In this document: one piece after another, positions 16,645 to 24,488 of the stretch
Numbering within the stretch: the stretch's first letter is position 1
Layout: each line of letters starts with the position of its first letter
From: Chloroflexota bacterium
GTDB lineage: Bacteria; Chloroflexota; Dehalococcoidia; Lucifugimonadales; G022566795
DNA: 39,663 nucleotides
Assembly (NCBI GenBank): GCA_022566795.1
Contig: JADFIF010000010.1
Location: 1-39,663 of the forward strand
Reading direction: 5' to 3'
Made by a program: the position numbers and the translations under genes
Notes under the pieces: generated by a model
What the model saw: only the letters and a program-made list of their open reading frames with translations
Databases searched by the model: none
What the model was told of the DNA's origin: nothing

Positions 16645-17769
16645 CTAGAGGCCGATGGCGTGCGCAACAGCATCGAGATGATAGTCGCCGTCGCCGAAAG
16701 CGAGTTCGGCCGCCTTGGCCCGGCGAGAGAAAAGCTGCATATTGTGCTCTTTGGTGAATCCGATGGCGCCGTGCGACTGGTGGCCCAGTGCGCAGACGCG
16801 GCGGTAAGCGTCGCTTACCCACGCCTTGGCCATCGCAACCTCCCGCTTGGCGGGCAGACCCTCAGATAGACGCCACGCTGCCTGATAGGTGATATATCGC
16901 GAGCCTTCCACATCTGTCGCCATGTTGGCGCAATGGTGCTGAATCGCCTGGAAGCTGCCGATGGGGCGGCCAAACTGGGTGCGCTGCTTGACGTAGTCCA
17001 CGGTTATGTCCAAGACTTTCTGACCGCCGCCGGACATCTCCGCGCACTTGCCGATGGCGCCCCAGTCCAGCACCCTGGCGACCGTCGCCCATCCGGCGTT
17101 GACCTTGCCCAAGACCGCTGAGCCCGGAAGCCTGGCGTCGTCGAAGACTATTTCCGACTGGCGGTCGGAGGCTATGGTCTGCAAGAGGGTCTGAGTTACG
17201 CCGTTGGTCTCTCTTGGCACGATGAAGAGAGTAACGTCTTCTGCGCCGGTACCTGTCCTGGCGGCCACCACCAGATAGTCGGAGATGTGGGCGTTGGGTA
17301 CAAATAGCTTGGTGCCGTTGAGCACGTAGCCATCGCCGGAAGGCGTCGCTGTCAGCTGAACGCCGGCCGCGTCCCACCGCGCGCTGGGCTCGGTCAGCGC
17401 CAGGGTGACGATAATCTGACCCTCGGCGATGCGAGGAAGATACTCCTGCTTCTGCTCCTCAGAGCCTGCATCCATGATAGCCATGCCACCGAGCACCACG
17501 GTGGAGAAGAACGGCCCGGGGAGCATAGCCCTGCCCATCTCCTCCAGCAAGATGGAGAGGTCGAGGAAGGTGAGGCCCACGCCACCGTAACCCTCCGGAA
17601 AGATCAGCCCGAGCCAGCCCTGCTCGGCGAGCTTACCCCACAGCTCGGGGGTGTAGCCTCTCTCGTCTAGCTCCATCTCGCGCACCAGGGCGTCGGGACA
17701 CTCGGCGTCCAGGAACTCGCGGGCGCTGTTCTTGAGCATCTGCTGAGCTTCGTTAAGTCCTAAGTCCAT
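16645..17769 (-). CDS. Acyl-CoA dehydrogenase family protein lacking both usual catalytic bases
   Basis: A 374-residue flavoprotein of the acyl-CoA dehydrogenase fold: N-terminal helical domain (1-115), middle beta domain with LALTEPSARWD (about 123-133) and a DGYVLNGTKLFV segment, and a C-terminal helical domain with the FAD/dimer motif RTQFGRPIGSFQAIQH. The catalytic glutamate found in helix G of IVD/LCAD-type enzymes is absent (the place reads VLDWGAIGKC), and so is the YEGT glutamate of MCAD/SCAD-type enzymes (C-terminus FGDGDYHLD). It therefore looks like the non-catalytic partner of a heteromeric enzyme, as in the FadE26-FadE27 and FadE28-FadE29 pairs of actinobacteria. It follows two paralogues in the same operon. 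Family is secure; the partner role is inference. Confidence 0.9.
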   Translation of the reverse strand: MDLGLNEAQQMLKNSAREFLDAECPDALVREMELDERGYTPELWGKLAEQGWLGLIFPEGYGGVGLTFLDLSILLEEMGRAMLPGPFFSTVVLGGMAIMDAGSEEQKQEYLPRIAEGQIIVTLALTEPSARWDAAGVQLTATPSGDGYVLNGTKLFVPNAHISDYLVVAARTGTGAEDVTLFIVPRETNGVTQTLLQTIASDRQSEIVFDDARLPGSAVLGKVNAGWATVARVLDWGAIGKCAEMSGGGQKVLDITVDYVKQRTQFGRPIGSFQAIQHHCANMATDVEGSRYITYQAAWRLSEGLPAKREVAMAKAWVSDAYRRVCALGHQSHGAIGFTKEHNMQLFSRRAKAAELAFGDGDYHLDAVAHAIGL

Positions 17770-17865
17770 CGGCTCTGTTCCTCCTGAGTCACCCCTGAGT
17801 CAGTCGATCCGCTCGCCATGAGCTTGCCCGGGGGGCTCATCATGAGCGGAGAGGTGGCCCCACTA

Positions 17866-19038
17866 CTAACCCCTGGGAAGCCCGAGACCCCGGGTCGCCA
17901 CGACGTTTCGCTGGATTTCCGAAGTGCCCGCCGCGACGGTGCCGCCGTGGGACCGTAGGTAGGCGTTCTCGAACCGGCCTTGCAGCGGCGCCCAGTTGGA
18001 GCCAGGCTCGAGCTGTCCGAAGAGGCCCATGATTTGCATGCCAAGGCCGTACAGGCGCTGCATCATCTCGGAGCCAAAGGCCTTGGTTATGGACGCCTCC
18101 TTGTTCGGGATCATCTCCCGGCTCTGCATCCAGGCGACGTTGTAGCACATGAGCCGGCACGTCTCGATCTCGACAGCCATCTTCGCCAGCCGCGACCTAA
18201 TCACCGGCTCCTCCGACAGGGGTCTGCCGTTACGACTGTTCCCCTTGCAGAAGCTCACAAGCTCCTCCAGGACGCGCCGGGCTCTGGCGGGCCGGTCGAC
18301 GCCCGAGCGCTCGAAGTCGAGCAAGGCGGCGCCGACGTACCAGCCGCGGTTCTGCTCTCCGACCAGGTTTTGCCTGGGCACGCGGACGCTGTCGAAGGTG
18401 ACCAGGCTGCGGTATGCGTTCCACATCATCGGGATTTTTTCGACGGTGATGCCGGGAGTCGCCATCTCGGTCAGGAGGAAGCTGATGCCGCGGTGCTTTG
18501 GGGCGTCGGGGTCGGTCCGGGCCAACATGAACATCCAGTCCGCGCCGGCGTGGGCGCCATTCCAGATCTTGGAGCCCGTGACCACGAAGTCGTCCCCGTC
18601 CTCGACGGCCCTGGTCTGGAGAGACGCCAGGTCCGACCCGGCGTCCGGCTCGGAGTAGCCCTGGGCCCAGTCGATGTCCGCCTGGCCGATGCGGGGGAGG
18701 AAGTACCTCTTTTGCTCCTCTGTGCCATAAAGCATGAGGATAGGGCCGACCATGCGGACTCCGGCGTCGCCGGCGGGCACACCGCGATAGGCCATCTCCT
18801 CGTTGAAGACCACCTGTTTGATATGCGGCGCGGCCTGGCCACCGTATTCCTGGGGCCAGGCCATGGTGAGCCAACCGTTTTCGGACAGCTTTTTCTTGAA
18901 CTGCTTGACTAGAATGGCATCTTCCGGCTCTTCAGGGTCGACGCTGCGCTCACGCCAGTCCCAGGGCAGCTCGCGCTCCACGAAGGACGCTACCTCTTCC
19001 CTGAAGGCCTCATCTTCGCGGGTGAACGAGAAGTCCAT
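17866..19038 (-). CDS. Acyl-CoA dehydrogenase (catalytic-type subunit 1)
   Basis: A 390-residue FAD-dependent enzyme that introduces an alpha-beta double bond in an acyl-CoA. Motifs: QGYSEPDAGSDLASLQTRA (126-144) for FAD and substrate, DDFVVTGSKIWNG (149-161), HRGISFLL (182-189) and the C-terminal AAGTSEIQRN, followed by ATRGLGLPRG. The MCAD-type catalytic glutamate before GTSEIQR is replaced by alanine; instead Glu243 in LLDFERSGVD sits at the helix G position used by isovaleryl- and long-chain-type enzymes and by FadE26-like proteins. It is closely similar over its full length to the 391-residue protein encoded just upstream, so the two arose by tandem duplication. The ATG at 19038 begins MDFSFTRED, the usual N-terminus of this group. 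The substrate (fatty, branched or steroid side-chain acyl-CoA) cannot be read from the sequence. Confidence 0.95.
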   Translation of the reverse strand: MDFSFTREDEAFREEVASFVERELPWDWRERSVDPEEPEDAILVKQFKKKLSENGWLTMAWPQEYGGQAAPHIKQVVFNEEMAYRGVPAGDAGVRMVGPILMLYGTEEQKRYFLPRIGQADIDWAQGYSEPDAGSDLASLQTRAVEDGDDFVVTGSKIWNGAHAGADWMFMLARTDPDAPKHRGISFLLTEMATPGITVEKIPMMWNAYRSLVTFDSVRVPRQNLVGEQNRGWYVGAALLDFERSGVDRPARARRVLEELVSFCKGNSRNGRPLSEEPVIRSRLAKMAVEIETCRLMCYNVAWMQSREMIPNKEASITKAFGSEMMQRLYGLGMQIMGLFGQLEPGSNWAPLQGRFENAYLRSHGGTVAAGTSEIQRNVVATRGLGLPRG

Positions 19039-19105
19039 ATGTGCCCACCTCTCTCCGTAAGTGCCGATGCCGGGGGCCGGGGCAGCCGCCCCCTCGCCTG
19101 GAGGC

Positions 19106-20281
19106 CTATCCTCTAGGTAGGCCCAGGCCGCGTGTGGCGATGATGTTCCGCTGGATCTCTGAGGTCCCCGCGGCGATGGTGGCCGAGACGGACGTGAGGT
19201 AGCCGCGCTCGATCCTCCCCTTCAACGGCGCGTACTTGGAACCGGGCTCGAGCTGGCCGTAGAGCCCGAGCAGGCTCATGCCAGCCGCAGCCACGTGCTG
19301 CTGAAGCTCGGTCCCAAAGACCTTTCCCATAGAGGCTTCTTTATTGGGCACCAGGTCCTGGCTCTGCATCCACGCGGTGTTGTAAGAGATAAGCCTGCTG
19401 ACCTCGACCTCGATGGCCAGATCGGCCAGGCGCCGCCTCACCAACGGGTCCTCGGCCAGTGGACGGCCGTCCCTCGTGTTCTCCTTGGCGAACTGGACGA
19501 GCTCCTCCAGCGTTCGCTGCGAGCCCGCGGAGTAGTCGACGCCGGAGCGCTCGAAGTCCAGCAGCGTCGCGCCAACATACCAGCCTCGGTTCTTCTCGCC
19601 GACGAGGTTCCTCTGCGGAACACGAACGTTGTCGAAGGTGACCATGTTGAAGCTGTGCTGGTTGGCCATGTTGATGATGGGCCTGACCTCCAGACCCGGG
19701 GTGTTCATGTCGGCCAGCAGGAAGCTGATGCCCCGGTGCTTGGGCGCGTCGGGGTCGGTGCGGGTGAGGACCATTATGTGATCGGCGCGGTGAGCCGCGG
19801 AGGTCCAGACTTTGGTGCCGTTGACGACGAAGTCGTCGCCGTCTTCGATGGCCCTGGTCTGGAGCGACGCGAGGTCCGAGCCCGACTCGGGCTCCGAGTA
19901 GCCCTGGCACCACTGGACCTCGCCTCGAGCCACCGGTGGCAGGTGCTCTCGCTTCTGCTCCTCCGTGCCGTGGATCATCAGCGTCGGCGCCATCATGCGG
20001 GTGGCGAAGACGTCCCGGCCGGGTGCGCGATGGTACGCCATCTCCTCGGCGAAGATAACCTGCATCATGTGGGAGGCGCCGCCTCCGCCGTACTCCTCGG
20101 GCCACGCCATCGTGAGCCAGCCCTTGTCGGCCAGCTTCTTGCGCATCTTGAGTGTGAGGTCCCAGTGGTCGTCCCCATCCTCGTCGGTTGGGCCGACCCA
20201 GTTCTCTGGCAGCTCCCGTTTCAGGAAGCTGCGGAGCTCTTGGCGAAAGGCCTCTTCATCGGGCGAAAAGTTGAACTCCAT
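19106..20281 (-). CDS. Acyl-CoA dehydrogenase (catalytic-type subunit 2)
   Basis: A 391-residue paralogue of the next gene in the operon. It shares QGYSEPESGSDLASLQTRA (126-144), DDFVVNGTKVWTS (149-161), HRGISFLLADM and the C-terminal AAGTSEIQRN plus ATRGLGLPRG. The helix G glutamate is present as Glu244 (LLDFERSGVD), while the MCAD-type position is alanine. ATG 20281 begins MEFNFSPDEE; AAAGGGGT lies 4-11 bases upstream. It is the first of three acyl-CoA dehydrogenases and lies 70 bases after the small Lrp-ligand-binding-domain gene, with which it probably shares the promoter at 20660-20688. The two catalytic-type proteins could each pair with the third, base-less protein, or differ in substrate. 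Confidence 0.95.
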   Translation of the reverse strand: MEFNFSPDEEAFRQELRSFLKRELPENWVGPTDEDGDDHWDLTLKMRKKLADKGWLTMAWPEEYGGGGASHMMQVIFAEEMAYHRAPGRDVFATRMMAPTLMIHGTEEQKREHLPPVARGEVQWCQGYSEPESGSDLASLQTRAIEDGDDFVVNGTKVWTSAAHRADHIMVLTRTDPDAPKHRGISFLLADMNTPGLEVRPIINMANQHSFNMVTFDNVRVPQRNLVGEKNRGWYVGATLLDFERSGVDYSAGSQRTLEELVQFAKENTRDGRPLAEDPLVRRRLADLAIEVEVSRLISYNTAWMQSQDLVPNKEASMGKVFGTELQQHVAAAGMSLLGLYGQLEPGSKYAPLKGRIERGYLTSVSATIAAGTSEIQRNIIATRGLGLPRG

Positions 20282-20351
20282 AGTGGTTACCCCTTTCGGC
20301 GCGGTTGACTCTGGAGCGGGTAGAAGGCGGCGCGGAGCAAAGCGAGGGAGG

Positions 20352-20591
20352 TCAGACGGCGCCCACAGACAGACATGTGACGGTGCGCACGATGCCGTTT
20401 ATCGTGTGGATCTGGCTGGTGACGAGGTCCCCAACCGCGTTGAGGTCGGGCGCTCCGACGACAGCGATAATGTCGTACGGCCCCGTGACGGCGTCGACGG
20501 TGTTCACGCCCGGCAACGACTTCAGGGCGTCGGCCACATTCCGCGACTTCCCGACCGTGGTCTCGATGAGGATGTAGGCCTTGGTAGCCAC
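20352..20591 (-). CDS. Stand-alone Lrp/AsnC ligand-binding (RAM) domain protein
   Basis: A 79-residue protein starting at GTG 20591 with GGAGGG about 6 bases upstream; the frame is open to 20675, but that part would overlap the promoter. It reads AYILIETTVGKSRNVADALKS, VNTVDAVTGPYDIIAVVGAPD, then DLVTSQIHTINGIVRTVTC, the alpha/beta sandwich of the Lrp/AsnC effector domain, including the TGxYDIIA core. The N-terminal helix-turn-helix of full regulators is missing. Stand-alone RAM proteins form dimers or larger rings that bind amino acids and may modulate full-length Lrp proteins. It is the first gene of the acyl-CoA dehydrogenase operon, which suggests effector sensing linked to that pathway. 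Confidence 0.88.
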   Translation of the reverse strand: MATKAYILIETTVGKSRNVADALKSLPGVNTVDAVTGPYDIIAVVGAPDLNAVGDLVTSQIHTINGIVRTVTCLSVGAV

Positions 20592-20659
20592 AGCAAACCC
20601 TCCGTCGGCCCGCCCAAAGACCGTACCGGGCCAGACGGCCGCAGGGTGAGGACGTCGCC

Positions 20660-20688
20660 ATTCTAGGCCAATCAAGGGGGTGTGTCAA
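20660..20688 (-). promoter_or_regulatory. Sigma70-type promoter of the RAM/acyl-CoA dehydrogenase operon
   Basis: On the minus strand a perfect -35 TTGACA (20688-20683) is followed after exactly 17 bases by -10 TAGAAT (20665-20660). Transcription would start near 20653, about 60 bases before the GTG at 20591. Confidence 0.75.
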
Positions 20689-20728
20689 TCGAGGGCCTGC
20701 CGGTATACTTTGAGGCTTGCCCGAAGGG

Positions 20729-20757
20729 TTTTCAGATCGAGACGCGGCGGCTATAAT
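20729..20757 (+). promoter_or_regulatory. Sigma70-type promoter of the flavin reductase gene
   Basis: -35 TTTTCA (20729-20734), a 17-base spacer and a perfect -10 TATAAT (20752-20757). It is divergent from the acyl-CoA dehydrogenase promoter only ~40 bases away, so the two may be co-regulated. The leader to GTG 20865 would be about 100 bases. Confidence 0.6.
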
Positions 20758-20864
20758 CCGGCCATCCGCTCTTTACGGAACGCGCCCACGGCTGCCCGAC
20801 CGCGTCACCCGAGCGTGACCATGGAGAAGGCGACCGCATCGACGCGAAAAAACCGAGGTGAGTA

Positions 20865-21356
20865 GTGGCCGACGCCGACACCTTCCGAAAGGCATGGGGC
20901 AAGTTCGCCACTGGCGTTTCGATCGTCACGTGCATTCAGCCGGACGGCCACGTGCACGGCATGACGGCGCAGGCCATCAGCTCCGTGTCGCTCGACCCTC
21001 TTCTGGTAATGGTGTGCGTCGGGCACAATCGTAACTCCTACCCTCTCATCAAGGAGTCTGGCCACTTCGCGATAAGCATACTGAGCGAGGGCCAACAAGC
21101 CGTGGCCGAGTACTATGCCCGCCCTCCTGAGGAGCGGACCGACGGCGACGTCTCCGTAAAGCTGACGGAGAAGGGCTCCGCCATGATAGAAGGCTGCCTG
21201 GCCTTTATGGACTGCCAGGTGGTGTCCGAGCACGTCGCGGGCGACCACACGATATTCATTGGGGAGGTCGAGGACATTCGTACCCGCCCCGGCGACCCTC
21301 TGCTGTTCTTCGAGGGCCGGTTCGGCGGCATGCGGCCCATCGGTTCTACCGGATAA
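20865..21356 (+). CDS. Flavin reductase-like protein (FMN-binding split barrel)
   Basis: A 163-residue protein of the HpaC/flavin reductase family, which reduces FMN or FAD with NAD(P)H or delivers reduced flavin to a monooxygenase. Seen: FRKAWGKFATGVSIVTC (7-23), HGMTAQAISSVSLDPLLVMVCV (flavin contacts), SYPLIKESGHFAISILSEGQ and the C-terminal GDHTIFIGEVEDI, followed by PLLFFEGRFGG; this is the complete family pattern. GTG 20865 is preceded by GAGGTGA at 5 bases. It is a single gene divergent from the acyl-CoA dehydrogenase operon; no monooxygenase partner is in the window, so it could also be an oxidoreductase in its own right. Confidence 0.9.
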   Translation: MADADTFRKAWGKFATGVSIVTCIQPDGHVHGMTAQAISSVSLDPLLVMVCVGHNRNSYPLIKESGHFAISILSEGQQAVAEYYARPPEERTDGDVSVKLTEKGSAMIEGCLAFMDCQVVSEHVAGDHTIFIGEVEDIRTRPGDPLLFFEGRFGGMRPIGSTG

Positions 21357-21485
21357 TACGCCTGCCCGTCCAGCCCGCCCTCGGCCGGGGCGCCCCGCCA
21401 ATGGCCCGGACTGGAGAGGAATCCGAGCGACGAGCGTCGATATCCATCTGTTCTGCCCTCGGAAAGACCCCGTGCGGAGATTGGC

Positions 21486-21523
21486 AAAAAAACAGGTAGG
21501 GCCCGCCTGCAGGCCCCACCTGT
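21486..21523 (-). terminator. Intrinsic terminator of the HU gene
   Basis: Read on the minus strand, ACAGGTGGGGCC and GGCCCTACCTGT form a 12-base stem with one mismatch around an 8-base GC-rich loop, followed directly by a run of seven Ts (21492-21486). It lies 32 bases after the HU stop codon. It is the clearest intrinsic terminator in the window. Confidence 0.85.
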
Positions 21524-21554
21524 TGTGCTTCTGGTCGCCTATGAAGGAAGAGCT

Positions 21555-21848
21555 CTAGCCCTGGGCCGCCTTGCTCAGCTCAGCTCCGGCGGTGAATCCC
21601 ACGCGCTTGTGGGCCGGAACAGTGATGAGGTTTCCGGCCTGGCCGCCTCGGATTGGCCTCACCCGCCTTGCCTTGACCTGCCTCACCTCGAACGAGCCAA
21701 AGCCGGTGAGGACCACGCGATTGCCGCCTGACAGCGCCTCTTGGATGCTGTCGAGGACGGCGTTCAGCGCCGCTTCTCCCTGGGTGCCCGACGCGTTCAG
21801 CTTGCCCGCGACTCGAGAGCTCATGTCGCTTTTCCTGAGAGTTGCCAT
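21555..21848 (-). CDS. HU-family DNA-binding protein
   Basis: A 97-residue histone-like protein that binds and bends DNA as a dimer. The start is ATG 21848 (MATLRKSDM), with AGGGGGT about 9 bases upstream; the frame is open to 21890. Family signatures are the helical N-terminus, the VVLTGFGSFEVRQVKARRVRP stretch (the usual GFGxF signature), the flexible arm around RGGQAGNLITVPAHKRVGF, and the C-terminal helix GAELSKA. It has a strong promoter of its own upstream and a strong terminator downstream, as expected for an abundant nucleoid protein. Confidence 0.95.
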   Translation of the reverse strand: MATLRKSDMSSRVAGKLNASGTQGEAALNAVLDSIQEALSGGNRVVLTGFGSFEVRQVKARRVRPIRGGQAGNLITVPAHKRVGFTAGAELSKAAQG

Positions 21849-21916
21849 AAGAGATGACCCCCTTAATCTAAGATTTGGACAGTACAGCATGGCAAACTGC
21901 GGTGTCCGTTGCCATT

Positions 21917-21945
21917 TTTATACGGTCTTTGCGTGCCGATGTCAA
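21917..21945 (-). promoter_or_regulatory. Sigma70-type promoter of the HU gene
   Basis: On the minus strand: -35 TTGACA (21945-21940), a 17-base spacer and -10 TATAAA (21922-21917). Transcription would start near 21910, giving a ~60-base leader. Bases 21946-22200 behind it show no gene. Confidence 0.78.
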
Positions 21946-22200
21946 GCCCCTAGACCCGAATTGCGGCGATACGGCCCGATTGCTGTGCAGAATCGGGCTC
22001 GTATCGCGGTTTACAGTGGTCCGCTTACGGACGTTTCGCTCCGCCGCGCTATCGGATAACATGCATGACATCATCCACTGGTCCCGCGCTTTTTCGGACA
22101 GGGAGCGAGCGTGGGCCCAATTGAAGGGTTCTTGGAAGAAAAGAGTATGGGGGGCGAGCCTCACCCGAGAATTCTTCCATATATGACACCGTTCGTGAGT

Positions 22201-22345
22201 CTAGCAGGCTGATGAAAAATTGGGAGTGCAGTCCCGACAAGTCGGGATTGCCGGGAGTCTGAGAGCCTGCCCTGAGCAAAACCTGTGGTGAGCCTGTCGA
22301 ACCATCGAAGGGGATCGTCGGAAGAGTTTTTCAGCGCCCTGCTAG
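22201..22345. repeat. Family A MITE-like repeat, copy 2, with CTAG flanks
   Basis: The 137-bp element (22205-22341) starts CAGGCTGATGAAAAA and ends TTTTTCAGCGCCCTG, an imperfect terminal inverted repeat, and is flanked on both sides by CTAG (22201-22204, 22342-22345), a likely target-site duplication. Inside are the palindrome CCCGACAAGTCGGGA and the segments GCCGGGAGTCTGAGAG and CCTGCCCTGAGC shared with copies 3 and 4. No coding sequence is present. It lies between the HU and SMP-30 genes, next to family B copy 3. Confidence 0.85.
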
Positions 22346-22349
22346 TCCT

Positions 22350-22550
22350 AGTGCTTAGTCAGTAAGATAGCGATACGTACTTTTTCCCACCCACCCGCCC
22401 GTGAGGTTTACCGTCTGGGGGACACCCCCAGACCCCCGCCAGGGGGCTTTGCCCCCTTGGAACCTCCGGGGAGCCCGAGGGGCCTATCCCCTCGGAGCCT
22501 TTCGAGGGTGGGCGGGCAGGATGTATTAATGACTTATGCAACCAAGCACT
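22350..22550. repeat. Family B repeat, copy 3, with three stacked hairpins
   Basis: A ~200-bp element with short inverted ends AGTGCTT (22350-22356) / AAGCACT (22544-22550) and an inner inverted pair CCCACCCACCCGCCC / GGGTGGGCGGGC. Between them are three consecutive GC hairpins: GTCTGGGGG/CCCCCAGAC (22413-22433, loop ACA), AGGGGGC/GCCCCCT (22441-22457, loop TTT) and CCGAGGGG/CCCCTCGG (22475-22495, loop CCTAT). It ends directly in front of the ribosome binding site of the SMP-30 gene, so transcripts reaching that gene from the left would carry this structure. Confidence 0.8.
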
Positions 22551-22565
22551 GGTAGGAGAGATTTG

Positions 22566-23423
22566 ATGGAGCCGGAGCTAATAGCCGACTACCAGTGCGA
22601 GACCGGGGAGGGACCGCTGTGGCACCCGATGGAGAGGCGGCTGTACTGGGCAGACATCCCCAGGGGCCGCCTGTTCCGTTACGACCCGGCCACCGGCGAG
22701 CACGAGCAGTTCTACGAGGGCGAGGTCGTGGGCGGTTTCACCATCCAGGCCGATGGCGCGCTGCTGCTGTTCATGGCCCGCGGCGCCGTCGCGGTCCTGC
22801 GGGACGGAACTCTCGATTACGTCATCGATGAGTTACCCCAAGAGCGCGATGGTCGCTTCAACGACGTTGCGGCGGACCCGGCGGGAAGGGTCTTCTGCGG
22901 GACCATGCCGGTAGACGGCCGCTTGGGCACGCTGTATCGCCTCGACCTCGACGGCTCGATAACCCCTGTCGTGGACGGCGTGGATATCTCCAACGGCATA
23001 GGCTTCTCGCCTGACGAGCGGAAGATGTACTACACGGAATCGGCGGCCCGCAGGATCTACCTCTACGACTACGACCGCGGATCCGGGGCGATCGCCAATC
23101 GATCGGTGTTCCTGGAGACGCCGGACGACGGCACGATTCCCGACGGGATGACAGTCGATGCGGAAGGGTATGTCTGGTCGGCTCGATGGAACGGCTCGTC
23201 GCTGTATCGGTACACTCCGGATGGCACCGAGGAGCGTCGGGTGCGATTTCCGGCCAAGAAGGTGTCCAGCGCGGTTTTCGGCGGTGAGGACCTTATGGAC
23301 ATCTACGTCACGACCGCGGGCGGGCAGAACAAGGCCGAAGAGGGCGCGGGCGCGGGCGCCCTGTTCAGACTGAGCCTGGGCATCCGCGGAAAGCCCGAGT
23401 TTCTCTCGCGGGTCGGACTCTGA
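22566..23423 (+). CDS. SMP-30/gluconolactonase/LRE family protein
   Basis: A 285-residue six-bladed beta-propeller of the SMP-30 family, which hydrolyses sugar lactones or related esters at a central divalent metal. The start is ATG 22566 with GGAGAG about 6-7 bases upstream (the frame is open to 22536, inside a repeat). Typical segments: GEGPLWHPMERRLYWADIPRGRL (near residues 13-35, including the metal-binding Glu of GEGP), RFNDVAADPAGRVFCGTM, DISNGIGFSPDERKMYYTESAARRIY (metal-binding Asn), and IPDGMTVDAEGYVWSARW (metal-binding Asp). The C-terminus (DIYVTTAGG) completes the last blade. It is a single gene. Family assignment is secure; the natural lactone is unknown. Confidence 0.93.
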   Translation: MEPELIADYQCETGEGPLWHPMERRLYWADIPRGRLFRYDPATGEHEQFYEGEVVGGFTIQADGALLLFMARGAVAVLRDGTLDYVIDELPQERDGRFNDVAADPAGRVFCGTMPVDGRLGTLYRLDLDGSITPVVDGVDISNGIGFSPDERKMYYTESAARRIYLYDYDRGSGAIANRSVFLETPDDGTIPDGMTVDAEGYVWSARWNGSSLYRYTPDGTEERRVRFPAKKVSSAVFGGEDLMDIYVTTAGGQNKAEEGAGAGALFRLSLGIRGKPEFLSRVGL

Positions 23424-23545
23424 GCACGTCCCTCCTGGTCGGGCTGCTCCCATTGGAAGGGCTCTTTTGGGCGCCAGGACTGTCTATCCGCCCTGCATTC
23501 CAAACGTTGCTACCGGTTAGGACGGCAGAAGGGCCAAGAATGGCT

Positions 23546-23574
23546 TTGACCGGACTCACGGAGCATGCTAGAAT
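23546..23574 (+). promoter_or_regulatory. Sigma70-type promoter of the yebC-ruvCA operon
   Basis: -35 TTGACC (23546-23551), a 17-base spacer and -10 TAGAAT (23569-23574). Transcription would start near 23581, about 33 bases before the yebC ATG. Confidence 0.72.
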
Positions 23575-23613
23575 TGGCCCACGGATAGCCTGCTCACCAC
23601 GTGGAGGTTCGTA

Positions 23614-24372
23614 ATGTCCGGACATTCGAAGTGGTCCACGATCAAGCACGGGAAGGCCGTCACGGACGCGCGCCGCAGTCAGCTCTTCACGAAGCTGGCC
23701 AAGGAGATCATAGTGGCCGCACGTCAGGGCGGCGGCAGCCCCGACGGCAACATTCGCCTCCGCATGGCCATCCAGCGGGCCAAAGATCAGAACATGCCCA
23801 CGGATAACATCGATAGGGCCATCAAACGAGGTACCGGAGAGGGCGTCGACCAGGATCAGATGGCGGAGGTTACCTACGAAGGCTACGGGCCCGGCGGAAC
23901 GGCCATCATGCTGCAGACACTGACGGATAACCGGAACCGCACCGTCTCGGATATTCGAGCGACACTGACCAAGGTCGGCGGCAACATGGCCGACGCCGGA
24001 GCGGTGGCCTGGCAGTTCGAGCAGAAGGGCATCGTAGTGGTTGAGGCCGACGAGGAGCGGAGCGAAGAGCTGACGCTGATGGCGATCGACGCCGGGGCCG
24101 ACGACTTCGAGGCGATCGATTCAACCCTCCACATCTACTCCGCGCCCAACGCGCTGGAGGACGTCCGCAAAGCTCTCGAGGAGCACGACGCTGTCATCCG
24201 CTCGTCGGAGGTCGCAATGCTGCCGACGAACACGGTGACCCTGGACGCCAAGGCGGCGTTGCAGACGCTCAGGCTGCTGGACCGGCTGGAGGAGTTGGAG
24301 GACGTTCAGCGGGTGTTCTCCAACGCCGATTTCCCAGACGAGGTGCTGGAGCAGTACCGCACCGAGGAGTAG
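23614..24372 (+). CDS. YebC/PmpR family protein
   Basis: A 252-residue protein of the YebC/TACO1 family; members act as transcriptional regulators or help ribosomes through difficult sequences such as polyproline. The N-terminus is diagnostic: MSGHSKWSTIKHGKA, then DARRSQLFTKLAKEI and ARQGGGSPDGNIRLR. The central DNIDRAIKRGTGEG and YEGYGPGGTAIM motifs are also present. GGAGG lies about 7 bases before ATG 23614. It heads an operon with ruvC and ruvA, a neighbourhood common in many bacteria. Confidence 0.96.
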   Translation: MSGHSKWSTIKHGKAVTDARRSQLFTKLAKEIIVAARQGGGSPDGNIRLRMAIQRAKDQNMPTDNIDRAIKRGTGEGVDQDQMAEVTYEGYGPGGTAIMLQTLTDNRNRTVSDIRATLTKVGGNMADAGAVAWQFEQKGIVVVEADEERSEELTLMAIDAGADDFEAIDSTLHIYSAPNALEDVRKALEEHDAVIRSSEVAMLPTNTVTLDAKAALQTLRLLDRLEELEDVQRVFSNADFPDEVLEQYRTEE

Positions 24373-24488
24373 CCTCCCGCTCGGCTGTCGCGGAGACGAC
24401 ACGGGCTGGCACACATCGGAATCTGGGCGCCCTAGATTCCTCACCCGCGTCTCAAGAATTGACGTGTTCATTGGGAAGGACCCCCGCA

